A stretch of DNA of 64,000 nt from Blasia pusilla (taxonomy: Eukaryota > Marchantiophyta > Marchantiopsida > Blasiales): NCBI GenBank assembly GCA_050084515.1, contig CM114272.1:31062001-31126000 (forward strand), given 5' to 3'. The notes under the pieces are model-generated. The model saw only the letters and a program-made list of their open reading frames with translations, was not told the origin of the DNA and made no database searches. This document shows, one piece after another, positions 22,820 to 34,070 of the stretch; the stretch's first letter is position 1, and each line of letters starts with the position of its first letter. Made by a program: the position numbers and the translations under genes.

Positions 22820-23657
22820 AGCACTGGAGCCAACTCGATAGACTAAAATCGATCGAGTTCCATTGGCTCCATCTGAGTTCAATTTCAATTCAAGTCTACC
22901 TGATCACCGGAACAAGGATTCCATGGGAATAGTGGATGTTGGTGCGGCGAATAAGAAATTGCGATCTTTTCATTTCTTCGATGAGAGATGATTTTGCGAC
23001 GAATTAATTCTCTATGCGGCAATCAGTCGGGGCAGGATGAAACCTTAAAACTGAAGGCCTCAAAAGAGCTGCGTTAGTAAGCGAATCGTCGTATATGAGT
23101 TTTTTGCTACAGAGGCTTGAGCAGTGGTAATTCTCCGTTGAAATTAGGTCGAGGCTAAGTTGAAGCTATTGAGGATTCCTCGGGTCATTTTTTGCCGATC
23201 TCGCTCATGTTATCCTTATTCCAATCGTTGTAATCAATCGATTAAGAGGTCACGTTATCCTTATTTCAATTGTTCTAATGAATCGATGAAGATTTGCTCC
23301 ACTTAAAAGAAAAGGTCGGGTTCTAGTTCTCCGGCGGACACCAGCCTTCGAATTTTTTGGATCCACCAAATCGACCAGTCTCAGAGTGGGATGAGCGGGA
23401 GAAAACGATCGTGGGAAGAACAAGAAATTTGTCGCTCAGCCATTGAATACTCATCACAAACTTAAAACAGACTCATCGGTAGGGCAGTAATACCCTGACT
23501 GAGAAAGCAGAGTATAACATGTCTATAACATTTTGGATTTTGTATCGATTTCATTCTACTCCACTGACTTTTTCGGACCGGACCGGACAGTTTTTAAAAA
23601 AAACCTATACGACACTACGAGCATATATATATATATATATATAGTGAGCTATCCGAC
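22820..23657. other. Intergenic DNA within the left arm
   Basis: No coding region seen. From about 23120 it is homologous to the complement of 29230-29780. A TA microsatellite (about 23620-23642) precedes the next open frame. Confidence 0.5.
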
Positions 23658-24190
23658 ATGATAAGAGAGCATTCGCAATCCGACAAGCACTGCCTACTGT
23701 GCCACATTGCTTGCATCGAGGATCTTGGGGACATCCTGAGCGTGCGGAGAGGGCTGGAAGGGCGTATCCTTCATCGACTGATAGGCCCAGAAAATGAACG
23801 AGAAGATGATGGTGTCTTTACAGCGATCACTCCACTGCCCAAGGTGTATGACGGATCCCAAATCAACGTTTTAGTGCTGAAGCCACCGTCTTTTTCGGAC
23901 GAGACTTTCGCTCGTGTGAGTACCGTCCATCTACTCGGGAAGCCAACGGCAAAATCTACAGTGTGTCGGAACACCCACAGATCTCTTCTCCTTTCGGCCC
24001 AAGAAGCCCACGAAAAACCGCCATATCCATACCCTCAAACCCCTGGAAATTTGGAAGCCATCGTCTGTTACTGATAAGACAGGTCGAATCTGGACAGGAG
24101 CTCGAGGTCGACCCCGATCGACTAGGTGTATTCGAGTCCGGATTGCAATCAGGAAAGATGATCCCCCCAGACATCTCCGCGAAGAGCTAG
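23658..24190 (+). pseudogene. Unrecognised duplicated coding relic
   Basis: One frame of 138 codons (23658-24074) contains RILHRLIGPENEREDDGVF and VLKPPSFSDETF. A second frame up to about 24190 reads RIWTGARGRPRSTRCIR and DDPPRHLREELAHAH. The right-arm copy (complement of about 28850-29200) encodes ERILHKLIGPRKQTRR, VLKPQSSWDESF, RIWTGARRRLRSTKCIR and DPPGLLRDELAHACPT. The two arms thus preserve similar peptides despite DNA divergence. I do not recognise the family. It may be a remnant of a real gene or of a mobile element. Confidence 0.35.
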
Positions 24191-24245
24191 CTCATGCACA
24201 CGCCACGGTCTAGTGACACTTCCAAGTCATGCGCGCTATTCTTCA

Positions 24246-25370
24246 TATCATGGGCTTCCGGATTCCAGAAGTTCGAATACCGCGCGCGCTTGGAAGGTCA
24301 TAGATAGGCTCCTGGGTAGGGTGTGGTTTGGGTTCCCCTAGGGTAGGGTCTGGACTGGGATCGCGGGTATAGGCGGATATCGGGAGGGTGGGATGAGGAC
24401 GTTATCGGACCAGTCCCGTCCCTAGTGCTTAGGAAGGATTACGGACGGACGGACGGACGCAAGTAGCGACTTTCAAGTGGCGACACGGGATAGTCCATGT
24501 GGTGGACTTTTCCTTGTCGCCTGGTTGACTAGGATAGGGTGCATGGGCACTAGGATAGGGGGCATTCAAAGTCAGAGATCCGGGGTTACGAGTAAGGTTA
24601 GCCGGTTAAATCTGAGAATTTCTGATTAATTTTAAAGCTGCCTAAAAAAACCCGTTGGATTTGAAAACCGGTTCAAAAACCGGGATTTCCGTTTCCGATT
24701 TACCATTCCCAGTAATGTAATGGGTCCCACGAAAAAACTCCCCAGACCCTGTTGGGAACGGGGTGTTTAGGTGTAGGGACCGTGGGGTGGACCGTGCACA
24801 CGGTCCTAACTAGTGATAAGGAATGGACGGTGCATCGGCCTTTGTGCCCGAATGCACCCTTGTCTCTATTCCTCTTCACCTTTCGTGCTCACTTTCGTTT
24901 GTTCGCGAGCTCTATTCGTTTTAATGTACATAGGATCACGGCATTGGTTGTCGGTGTCACAAGTCTTTGTGATCATAAGTACATCCAAAATGAGACCATG
25001 AGGCAGGTTTCACTCGAGTCAACAATTTCCCCATTTCTTACATCTTTCCCCACTAGAATTCCTTGTCAAATGAGATCTTATTTTTGGGGGCGCATGATCT
25101 ACATTGGATTTCCTTATGGTAGGTGTGTCATTTCAATCGAGTATTTTACTAGGTGTGGCTTGCCAGACAGTAGGTCCATATTATTTTGGCAGATCGTGTG
25201 GATCTCGGGACATTTACAAGAACAACGGCCTTGTTCTCTACCATACACTCTATAATATATGTTATTGTGGGTCGGGGTGACTCTCGGTCATAAGTGGTGA
25301 TGAGTGTGCATGGATTGGACAAGAAATGTTGTTGGTTGCAGCAAGTGTAGTTTTGCATGTTCATGGTATG
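24246..25370. other. Spacer of the inverted duplication, no supported gene
   Basis: Simple G-rich stretches (24300-24400), a short GGAC tandem (about 24444-24460), and unassigned sequence. Open frames of up to 167 codons (24752-25255) show no known motif. Confidence 0.45.
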
Positions 25371-25374
25371 TGCC

Positions 25375-27370
25375 TTTGATGGACAAACTTGATGCCACTA
25401 AAGGTTTTGAGGGCACATCCAAGAGTGGAGGAACCCTCCCAATTGTCGGTGGATTCCATAGTGGATCTTGGGCGTCAATCACAAGAAATAAGGCATGATG
25501 ATCAACCCCCGTTGAGTATAGCCAATCAAGTTGGCATCCATAGAGCAACACTCCCCATAATGGTGAGTTTTCCTGCCTCCTAAGATTATAAGGAGGATGA
25601 TCTTGGTTTGATTCGAAATGAGCCCAATGCCAATGAGCAAGTGCATGCAATGGGATATCTCACAAGATTGTGGGAAGTAGTGTCACTAACTGAGACATCT
25701 CAACATCATGAACTCAGCGAGGCTATGAACCTAAACTATATAACATGAATTATTAGTCTAGGAATGGATGAACAGCATTCCATGCAAGTGGGATATCTCT
25801 ACAAGGTTGCACAAAAATAGACATGTCCGTGGGACAGACATGCCCAACAGATCCCCTGCCCAGGTTTTTTCAGTATCCCAAAGGCCCATGCAGGTGTGGA
25901 CTATGAGCCCTCCCTTAGCCCGCATCGGCCCGCCCTAAGCCCGTACTTGCCTGCAGCATTGCGGCGATAGGTCCACACAGGCCTGGGTGGGCTTTTCATG
26001 GGCTAATGCGGACTTAGGGCGGGCCAATAAGGCTTGATGCGGGCTCTGTGCGGGATACTAAAACGGGTGGCAAGAATGGGCGATGGGTTCCTAGAGTGGG
26101 TACAGGCTAGCTAAGCCTGGGCCTACGTTGTAGGTGGGGTAGGCTCGGATGCGGGTTGCGGGTACCCAGGCCCGCATGGATATATCCGTCCTAGAGACAT
26201 GTGCGCGAACACAAAGTTTTGACATATGCAACTTTGTATCTTTGACATATTAGTAAGCCCTAAGCCTATTGAGATGGTACATGTCTTGTTTGGGGGTGAG
26301 GCGAGAGGAAACCTAGAGATTACAAGTGATCATAAGAGATATTGTTAGACTTCTTGGGATGTAATGCATGTACACTTGAGATGGAAGACATGACACTTGG
26401 CATCAAGAAAGGTTTTGATCACTAAGGAGGGCTGATAGAAGAGACGATTGAGTTGGTTGTAAGACAAAAACCAAGTAATAGTGTACTAACAAGGCTGCAT
26501 TATAACAACCAACCCTCATGTCAGAAAGTCCTACTTTAATCACGATGAAAATTTTGGAGCTAAATATTGGACCTAAGTTGAAAAGAGGAGAGCCTCATTT
26601 GGTACATCGGTTCCCAAGGAGTTATAAGAGTTTTTGGGTTTTAAGTATACATGATTCGGATACGTTGAAGGGACAAGGGATTTCTTATTGACTCGTCGAG
26701 TGACACACCAATCTTTCAACGACCCTACAAGTGCAACGATACAAAGAGGGCCCTCATTCAAAGTAGGAGCCTTGATTTGGTTGGAGAAAGACTAGTAGAG
26801 ATATGTCACATGGAGAGTATGCATTTGCCATTGTCAACACGTCAAGAAGGATATACACAACAAGTACAACAATTGGATGATGTGTGGGGACTACCAACCT
26901 ATTAACCTGCACACAAAGTCCAATCCAGATGCAATAACCACTCTTGCGGAGATCTTTCATGATATTTGTCATGTTAAGGTCTTGAATTTATTGGATTCAT
27001 TTGCAAGTTGGATACCATAAGCTACCTTTTAGTGTGGAGGATATACAGAAGACATGGGATACTTAGGAGACACTCTCCCTTCCTACCCACTCAAGTCCAT
27101 GAAGAACAAACTAAATGCAATGTCTGTTTAATTGTGTTTCAAGTTTGAGCTAAAGCATTGTTAAGGACACACCTTGAGGGGATTAATCGATATGCTGTGA
27201 TATTGGCGAGTGACTTGGGAAGAGGCTTCTTATGGAAACAATACTAACTTGGGGAGACTCAACCCGACTCTATGAGGAGGAAGGATTGTTTGCACTGATG
27301 GGGGTTCTTACCATTTGGGTTGAAGAACGCCTTAGCAAAGCTTTAAGGGATCATCAATTTGAAAAGATTC
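25375..27370 (+). pseudogene. Older relic of the methyltransferase-gypsy family
   Basis: Highly decayed, but collinear with 8690-9960 of the young element. 25375-25560 aligns with methyltransferase motif VIII onward (TGATGGACAAACTTGATGCC against TGGTGGACAAACTTGTTGCC). About 25618-25765 encodes EPNANEQVHAMGY and LSEAMNLNY, matching the motif X words EPNADERERAMGF and LGQAMDLNC. 26573-26800 encodes GPKLKRGEPHLVHRFPRSYK and RPYKCNDTKRALIQSRSLDL, matching the RT start. 26850-26965 encodes NNWMMCGDYQPINLHTKSNP. 27270-27340 matches the FLPFGLKNA region. Stops and frame changes are frequent. A GC-rich insertion (about 25795-26215) interrupts it between the methyltransferase and RT parts. Confidence 0.75.
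25795..26215. repeat. GC-rich foldback-like insertion
   Basis: Words such as TTAGCCCGCATCGGCCCGCC and CTAAGCCCG on the left reappear as complements (GGCGGGCC, TGATGCGGGCTC, GGACTTAGGGCGGGCC) on the right, forming an imperfect foldback within the decayed gypsy relic. Edges are approximate. It could be a small non-autonomous DNA element. Confidence 0.4.
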
Positions 27371-28255
27371 TATCAATGTAAATGCTCTTCTATATTCTTT
27401 TTTTCTTAAAGTAGTTTCATATGCCTTTGGTATGCACAATCACACTATTTTCTCAAAATCTAACATCTTAATACAAAGAATATGCAAGCCAGCACAGAAA
27501 AATTAGTGTTTCAAGGAGATTGAAAGTTTATTCATGAAATTCTTATATGAAAAAATTATTAGAAAAACATATTTTTTCGAGCTAGTAATTTTATGCCCAT
27601 GTGACGAATTGGATGAGAGTTTGCTTTTAACATAATGGAAAAAGATACATGGTGTTGAAAAAATAATCAACTACCCAAAAGATAATTTCATTTGAATTAT
27701 GAACAAATAATCTGATTGAACAAGAATGAAATTGAGAATAACTACCATCAACTAATTTTAAAAATATGAATGACAAACTTATCTGTGTTGAGTTTGGAAT
27801 TTAAATCATAAAATTGACATAACTAAATATGAAACAAAAACTCTAATCGATAGCATCTTAAATTTTAGAGAATGTGGCTTATGGACAGTTTTATGTTTCT
27901 ACACCCCTTATCTTTATCATTATCCAATAGTGCCCTTTTTAGTTTGACAACTCTCTCATTAATGAATCAAAATTATTTTGAATTGATTTAAGAAATCAAT
28001 TAAAATGGATTCAATAAATGAATTACTAGTGCAAAAAATGGTTCAAATAAATTTCATAAGTGGGCCCACACTAGTTCATCGTAAGGTGCAGCAGAGATTT
28101 CCCAAGTTTTGATTCATAATGGGAATACTTCTCTCCCACGAAAAGAAAACTTATAGAAGAATCGATGATCTCATAAACTTGTCCAAGTTGTCCAACCCCG
28201 CATAGTCGTGCGAGCGTGAGGGAACTATCAAAAATTCCGACGACATTCACACATA
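27371..28255. other. AT-rich gene-free DNA
   Basis: No coding region, RNA gene or clear repeat was recognised. Confidence 0.5.
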
Positions 28256-28396
28256 TCTATATAATTAAAAGAGGATTGGCTTGAGGAAACCCTTCTATGA
28301 TATCGACACATGTCACTTTGAGAGTGGATGTTGAATTAAGGAGCGATAATAAAGAAAATTTAAGTATCACCTCTGCATAGCACGGGCACCGGCTAG
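28256..28396 (+). mobile_element. Complete 141-bp mini-Helitron
   Basis: Starts TCTATATAATTAAAAGAGG after flanking A (28255). Ends with GCATAGCACGGGCACCGGCTAG before flanking T (28397), so it has TC...CTAG ends in an A|T target. No coding capacity. A further 5'-like end (TATATTACTATGGGAGGGTG) follows at about 28411, suggesting adjacent family members. Confidence 0.6.
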
Positions 28397-28799
28397 TCTA
28401 TTGGGACACATGTATATTACTATGGGAGGGTGCCTTTACAGTGGGTGTCATCCCTCCTTATGACACCTGTCCTTTTCGGCTTGTAATTAATTGGCATATG
28501 TGGGTTTTTCCTATAAACCAAAGCATGTAAGAAACACCAGAGCTTTTGTCTTCTTGGTCTAATCTTTCACCCTTGTAGAAATTCAAAGTGCACTTTCATT
28601 TTACAATTCTTGCTCTCTCAAAATTGATTTGAAATGACACTTTTATATTAGTTTAGACCCTAAAGATGAACCTCAATAAATATGCAACCCATAAAAAAAA
28701 AATAGGGGACTCGACGAATAAAGTATCCAAATTAGGCCACCCGCACGGAAAGAGGAAGAAGAGGGCATAGAGAAAAGGGTACTTCCATAGAATAGCTCC

Positions 28800-31205
28800 G
28801 ACTAGTGCTACTACATGAGAACTCGCATCACTTGAACGTGTCACTAGAGCGTGGGACATGCGTGAGCTAGCTCGTCGCGGAGAAGTCCGGGAGGATCGCC
28901 TTCCCGGATTCGAATACACTTGGTGGATCGGAGTCGACGTCGAGCTCCTGTCCAGATTCGACCCAAGAAACTCTCGTCCCAAGAAGACTGTGGCTTCAAC
29001 ACTTGACATCGATTTTCGATCCCTCGTATACCTCCGGCAGTGGACCTAGGTGGTGCTGAAAGGCCAAAACATCGTCTCGTTTGTTTTCTGGGTCCTATCA
29101 GTTTATGAAGGATACGCTCCTTCCTGCCCTCCCCGCATGCACAGTGTGTCTCCAAGCTCCTCGACGCAAACAGTGCGGCACAGTAGCGGTGCTGGTGGGA
29201 TTTCGAATGCTCTCTGATAATGTCGGATAGCTCACTGTTTCTATATATGCTCGTAGTTTTGTATAGGTTTTTTCCCAGTTTTGCTACTTCGAAGAACTGT
29301 CCGATCCGAAATAATTAGTGGAGAAGAATGCACTCGACACAAAAGCCAAAATGTTATAGACATGTTATGTTCTGCTTTCTCAGTTAGGGTATTACGGGCT
29401 ACCGCTGTGTCTGTTTTAAGTCTGTGATGAGTATTCGATGGTTGTGTGACAAATTTCTTGCTCTTCCCACGGTCCGCATCGTATTCGTCCGCTCGTCCCA
29501 GACCTGGGATTCGTCGATTTGGTCGGTCCACAAAATTTGAAGGCTGATGTCAGCCGGAGCACGAGAGCCCGATCTTTTCTTTGAGTGGAACAAATCTTCA
29601 TCGATTCATTGGAATTATTGAAATAGGGATAACGTGACCTCTTCATCGATTGATTACAGCAATTGAAACAAGGATAACATGAGCGAGAGCGCCAAAAATG
29701 ACCAGAGGAATCCTCAACACCTTCAAGTTAGCCTCCACCTAATTTCAACGGAGGATTACCACTACTCGAGCCTCTGGAGCGAAAAACTCATACGACGATT
29801 TGCTTACCAACGCAGCTCCTTTGAGGGATTCAGTTTGTAAGATTAAGTCAAATCATCTATCATCAAAGTAATGGAAAGATTACCATTTCTTATTCGTAGC
29901 TGCCTGCTCGCCGCCTCAACATACATTATTCCCATGGAATCCTTGTTCTGGTGATCAGGTAGACTGGAACTGAAATTGAACTCAGATTCGCAGTCCGGGA
30001 GTCGTCAGCCTGCGAGCGGAAATCCGGACACGCCCCTCCTTCATCTTTTACCGAATTCAGATGCTGCGACGATGTCTACTTACGGACGCTCGAGCGGAGT
30101 TCGAAAGTTTGAAAATTGTACTTACAGTGATTTCGATGGGGACGGTGGCGTCCACTCGCTGTTGGTAGTATAGATCGATGTAGTCCACACCCAACCTCTC
30201 CAAACTTCCCTCGCAGCACTTCCGAACATACTCTGGATGACCCGTGCCCACCAAGCTCATCTGCGGGTTTCCGTCGGCGTCTATGGTTACACAACCAAAT
30301 TTGGTGGCAATCTGGACCTTGTCTCGGATTCCTTGGATGGCCTGGCAACACATCCCACAGTCCAGTGAATCGAATGTGGTTAATAGAAGAGAGAGCAGTC
30401 GAACATTATACGTGAGCATTCAGAATTCCATGACCGACGAGAGAGCCGTATTTTAGCGCGACTCGTTCGCCGGCATTGTGGAATTTGTACACAAGATGAT
30501 GACACGGAGAGCCGGGATGGCGTACAATTTGCCATACCACTACGACTATGACCTCTAGCGATCCATGGATGCGGAGGATGCCCGGTCCAAGCTCTACACC
30601 AATCGCTCGAAGTTTCCGAGTATGAACCCCTTCATCCAAAATTGACATTGTAATTGTGGGAACGCCATCTCACCTTTCCGATGAGAATTTCGTTGGCGTG
30701 CAGGCCGTACATGTCGGATGTATCAAAAAATGTAATGCCAGAGTCCACCGCGTGCCGAATCAGCTCAATCATCTCTGCTTCCGGCTTTGCAGGCCCGTAG
30801 CTCCTTGACATTCCCATGCATCCCAAACCTTGAGCGGAGACTTCAAGCGCCTGCGTCCCGAGCACTCTCCGTGGGACTTTGGAAGCCATCCTCTCTCGAT
30901 GATCGATCGGTGTGGATCGGTCGGTCGGACGAGCGCAGGCAAGGAGCTGCACTCGAAGCGACTGATTGTTCGTGCAAAGCTCGGAATCCGCAGGAACCGA
31001 AAACCTTCCTGTCCACATTCACAAGGAGAAATCCAAGATCCCCGCGAGTCTCCAGAGCTGGCGCAGCTGCTGCTGCTGCTTTTAAGGGCTTACGGAAGTG
31101 TCTCCTTGCAGCTGACAGTCGCTCGGCTACTAGCTTCTTCCCCCGATCGTCCATCTTTAGCTTCGGCCGCACGCCTCCAAAGTTCTGCTGCTCATAACCT
31201 CCTTC
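28800..31205 (-). repeat. Right arm of the large inverted duplication
   Basis: Complement of the left arm (20465-24245) with a deletion of about 1.2 kb that removed the 3' part of the reductase gene. The join is near 29990: CGGACTGCGAA on one side (left-arm 21680 region) meets TCTGAGTTCAATTTCA (left-arm 22873 region). The spacer between arms is about 4.5 kb. Confidence 0.85.
30126..30889 (-). pseudogene. Truncated inverted copy of the aldo/keto reductase gene
   Basis: Exon 1 (30889-30674) and exon 2 (30341-30126) give the same peptides as the intact gene at 20783-21545, including the YYQQRVD change. Intron 1 is the same. Exons 3-5 are absent because of the 1.2-kb deletion. The two copies are convergent, so read-through of either could make RNA complementary to exons 1-2 of the other. 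The near-identity indicates recent duplication or gene conversion. Confidence 0.88.
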
Positions 31206-31301
31206 CCCTGCTGCTGCACCCATCTTTCCGCCTCCCACACCCATCTCTCCACCTCGTGGTTCGTCAGAATTTCACTTCAGCTCCACACCGGTAGAGCTCC
31301 A

Positions 31302-31350
31302 CCCCGTTGGACTTCAACGGGAGATGATCCCCCGTTGAAGTCCAACGGGG
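31302..31350. repeat. Perfect 20-bp inverted repeat (hairpin)
   Basis: CCCCGTTGGACTTCAACGGG at 31302-31321 and its exact complement at 31331-31350, with a 9-nt loop. Located just outside the right arm. Confidence 0.9.
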
Positions 31351-31533
31351 GATGGAGTGCACATAGTCACGCAGTACATCCGACGAGTTACGCTGTGCAC
31401 TCCGTCGCATTTCTTCATACGTGAGGGAGAAAATATAAATTTTAATAGAAACTTGGATGGTTTTCCATCCAACAACGCCAGCTGAGAGACGGTTGAACGG
31501 AACATCCTTCTTCTTTTGGTAAGATTGATATAC

Positions 31534-32169
31534 CTGGTGGCACGAGTGAAACTATCGGACTCATGGGTGGAGGATTGAAGTTAGCATTAAGATCAGATAG
31601 AAGTGAAGTATCAAAGGTGGACACTCCCATGCTCTCCGGGTCCACGTCTTGTCTTTTGGGGATTTTACTAGACCCTTGTAATAGGCTTCATCAAAGTTTG
31701 AAGGTAAACCTAGTGCTTTCCGGTCCTTTCTCAGCATGCGAGTGTCAAAGTAAGACAATTCACCGCTTTTGGCCTTTCGCTCCCAATCATGAACCTGTAC
31801 TGAAAACTTACATGAGTGTCAATTATAAAATAAAGACACTTCATGTTTCGCATCACATCATAAAAATTGGATACCACCAACTTAACTTACTTGTTTGAAT
31901 TCTTTTATGAAAACACTCCATTTCTTTTTGCACGCCTGGCCATCACGAATAGGTTGCTTTATCCCATTCTTCAAACAAAAGTCAGCCACTTTTTTCCACT
32001 TTTGTTTTAAGGTGGCCATAGTAGATTGAGTAGTATAATTCAGTTCTAATCTCTCCATTTCATCTCGTTTTGCTGCAATCAGAATTTGAATCTCGGAAGG
32101 TGTCCATGGAATCAGCTTAGCATTCTGCGTTGGCACTTGAGAATCGAGTATGACACAATCCTCGTCCAT
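31534..32169 (-). pseudogene. Myb/SANT-like (trihelix-type) DNA-binding protein, probably broken
   Basis: Exon 1 (32169-31891) encodes an acidic start (MDEDCVILDS), then IPWTPSEIQILIAAKRDEME, KWKKVADFCLKNGI and QACKKKWSVFIKEFKQ. This is the three-helix pattern of Myb/SANT-like or trihelix domains, with the spaced Trp residues. The donor is CAA|GTAAGT and the acceptor is TACAG|GTT. Exon 2 (from 31794) continues with VHDWERKAKSGELSYFDTRM, RKDRKALGLPSNFDEAYYKG and LVKSPK. The frame then shifts near a CCCCAAAAG run (about 31660): the annotated frame stops at 31561, while the next frame reads a plausible DVDPESMGVSTFDTSLLSDL and NPPPMSP. The gene would be nuclear and bind DNA. It may also be a transposon-associated Myb/SANT gene. 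A sequencing indel could explain the break. Confidence 0.5.
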
Positions 32170-32525
32170 ATGACTTCCTTCCTACAACGGCAAAAGAAGA
32201 AAAAAAGTAGTGAAACTTTTATTTTTGAAAAAATGGATTGAAGAAATAATATGACTTTCTAAAAAAAGAGTAGTGAAAATTTTATTGTTACTCTTATGCA
32301 GCTCTTATTCTCTTAACCTTTAGACTAGGCTTACTCTTATGACTCAACATTTAGCACCGGTTTACATGATTTCCAAGATCTTTCAATAAGTTCAGCTATA
32401 TGCTTATCAAAGATCATGTATAGTGGAATTGAGGAAGGTCGCAAGAAAGTAAAGTTCAAGTCAACAGCTCTGCCCCTTCATAAGTAAAGCTACAAGCGCA
32501 GGGAAGATAGGATGTAGTGGAATTG

Positions 32526-33534
32526 CCAGCTTTGTGTGGTACACACTTTACGGGTAGATCTGCACAGTGATTTGCAAAGACCCAGGAAGTTCCTAGGTCT
32601 TTGCAAAATTCCCAGATTGTGTCTTTGCTGTACCGGTCAGATGGGATGAAGAGGTTTGCGATGGTAGGACACACATCATTCGCATTATACTCTCTCCTTA
32701 GTCAAGTTGCCATGGAGGAGGATATGAATTCAGAACTTTTGGTCGCTCTTATTGAACGAGCGGTGGATTGTGCGTCGTCTCCCAGACAGAAAGCATTGGC
32801 TCGTCATCAGCTTGGTTGTGTGACACTCTGCAGGAAACAGTATAGTGAAGCGCAAGAGTACTTTGTGGGAGCTGCTGCAGAAGGTCACGCTTATTCACGA
32901 GCTGGTATTGCCAGTGGTCTCAAACTTGCGGCGTATGCAGAGGTCTCATCTGTCCTATCTACTGATAAATCTGTCGGATGGATGTTTGGTAAAGAGAAGA
33001 TGCGGATTTGAACAAGGCGACAGAGTTGGATCCCACTCTCCTGTATCCATATAAATACAGATCTGCTTCTCTCATGGATGAGCACAAGGTTGAGGCAGCC
33101 ATTTTGGAAATCAATCGGGTGTTGGGGTTTAAGGTTACTCCTGATAGTCTAGAGTTGCGGGCGTACTTTTGTCTTGCTCTTCAAGACTACCAGGGAGCGA
33201 CCAGGGATGTGCGAGCTTTGCTGACACTAGACCCCTCCTTCATGATGTATTCTGGCCGGGTTCCTGCTGTGCAATTGCTAAGATTATTAAGCCAGCACGT
33301 AGATCAGTGGACTAAAGCAGATTGCTGGATGCAGTTGTATGATCATTGGTCATCTGTTGATGACATTGGGTCACTTGCTGTGGTCCACCAAATGCTACAG
33401 TCTGATCCTGGAAAGGGTTTACTATTTTTCAGGCAATCACTGCTTCTCCTAAGATGAACTCAAAATCCATAATTTAGAGCTTACTACGTCTTGCCAGCTT
33501 TGTGTGGTACACACTTTACGGGTAGATCTGCACG
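32526..33534 (+). pseudogene. ETO1-like TPR protein fragment between direct repeats
   Basis: 32692-33457 encodes a piece of an ETO1/EOL-type protein, a BTB-TPR adaptor that in land plants directs ACC synthase to ubiquitination and so limits ethylene synthesis. Visible matches: LIERAVDCASSPRQKALARH, QLGCVTLCRKQYSEAQEYF, EGHAYSRAGIA, NKATELDPTLLYPYKYRSAS, INRVLGFKVTPDSLELRAYF, YQGATRDVRALLTLDPSFMM, KADCWMQLYDHWSSVDDIGS and GKGLLFFRQSLLLLR. Compared with the family, a few codons are missing after GWMF, and a one-base frame change lies at about 33005. No start or BTB region is present and the sequence stops after LLLLR. The fragment is bracketed by two ~41-bp direct repeats (about 32528-32568 and 33493-33534, both with CAGCTTTGTGTGGTACACAC). 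It is a non-functional captured or duplicated piece. Confidence 0.75.
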
Positions 33535-34070
33535 ATGTTTGCACAACATCACTCACGCTTGCGTGTGTGGATCGCAGGTACTGCTCCACTTCCTTCAGAG
33601 AATTGGGTTCAGACGACCACGTGAAGCCTTTGTTCGGATGGAGCCTCCTTTGACATTAGCTATAGATTTATTTTCCTTCCACAACCTATCTTCCCCCTGG
33701 TCTGCTAACCTGTTCCAAGATTCGAGTAATCACATCTTTGAGTTGATAACGGACACCAATTGGGAGACCCGTAACTCCGACTTCAATGAAAGTTTGAGTT
33801 GGACTTCAATGAACGTTTTCTTGAGTTGGAAGGTTGGTTTCGTGACAGTACAGAACTACAGAGTGGGGCTATAACAGAGAGAGACAATTCTCTTCAACGG
33901 TGAAAAACTCTAGTGTCTGCAGACAGGTAAAACACAACAAACTAATTACACTCCATTTGACCTCTCTAGAATCGTACGAATTGGGCTATCTGAGAACATA
34001 TACGACTCGCCACATACCATGCACTGGTTTCTCCACGAATGGTTTCATTATCCGCTTTCCTCGCACCTCA

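Larger units (their letters stand above)
20465..24245 (+). repeat. Left arm of a large inverted duplication
   Basis: Matches the complement of 28800-31205. The match starts around GAGCAGCGGAAGTTTGG (20474) and ends around GAGCTAGCTCATGCACACGC (24182) and CTAGTGACACTTCC. The part covering exons 1-2 of the reductase and its upstream DNA (about 20500-21655) is almost identical. The distal part (about 23120-24245) is clearly diverged, with many substitutions and small indels. About 1.2 kb of this arm (21690-22870) is absent from the other. Confidence 0.85.

Noticed and set aside
24752-25255. 167-codon plus-strand frame in the inverted-repeat spacer
   Set aside because: No known domain; adjacent to decayed gypsy sequence, so most likely a chance frame.
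30126-30889. Second functional aldo/keto reductase gene
   Set aside because: Exons 3-5 are deleted and no substitute exons follow.
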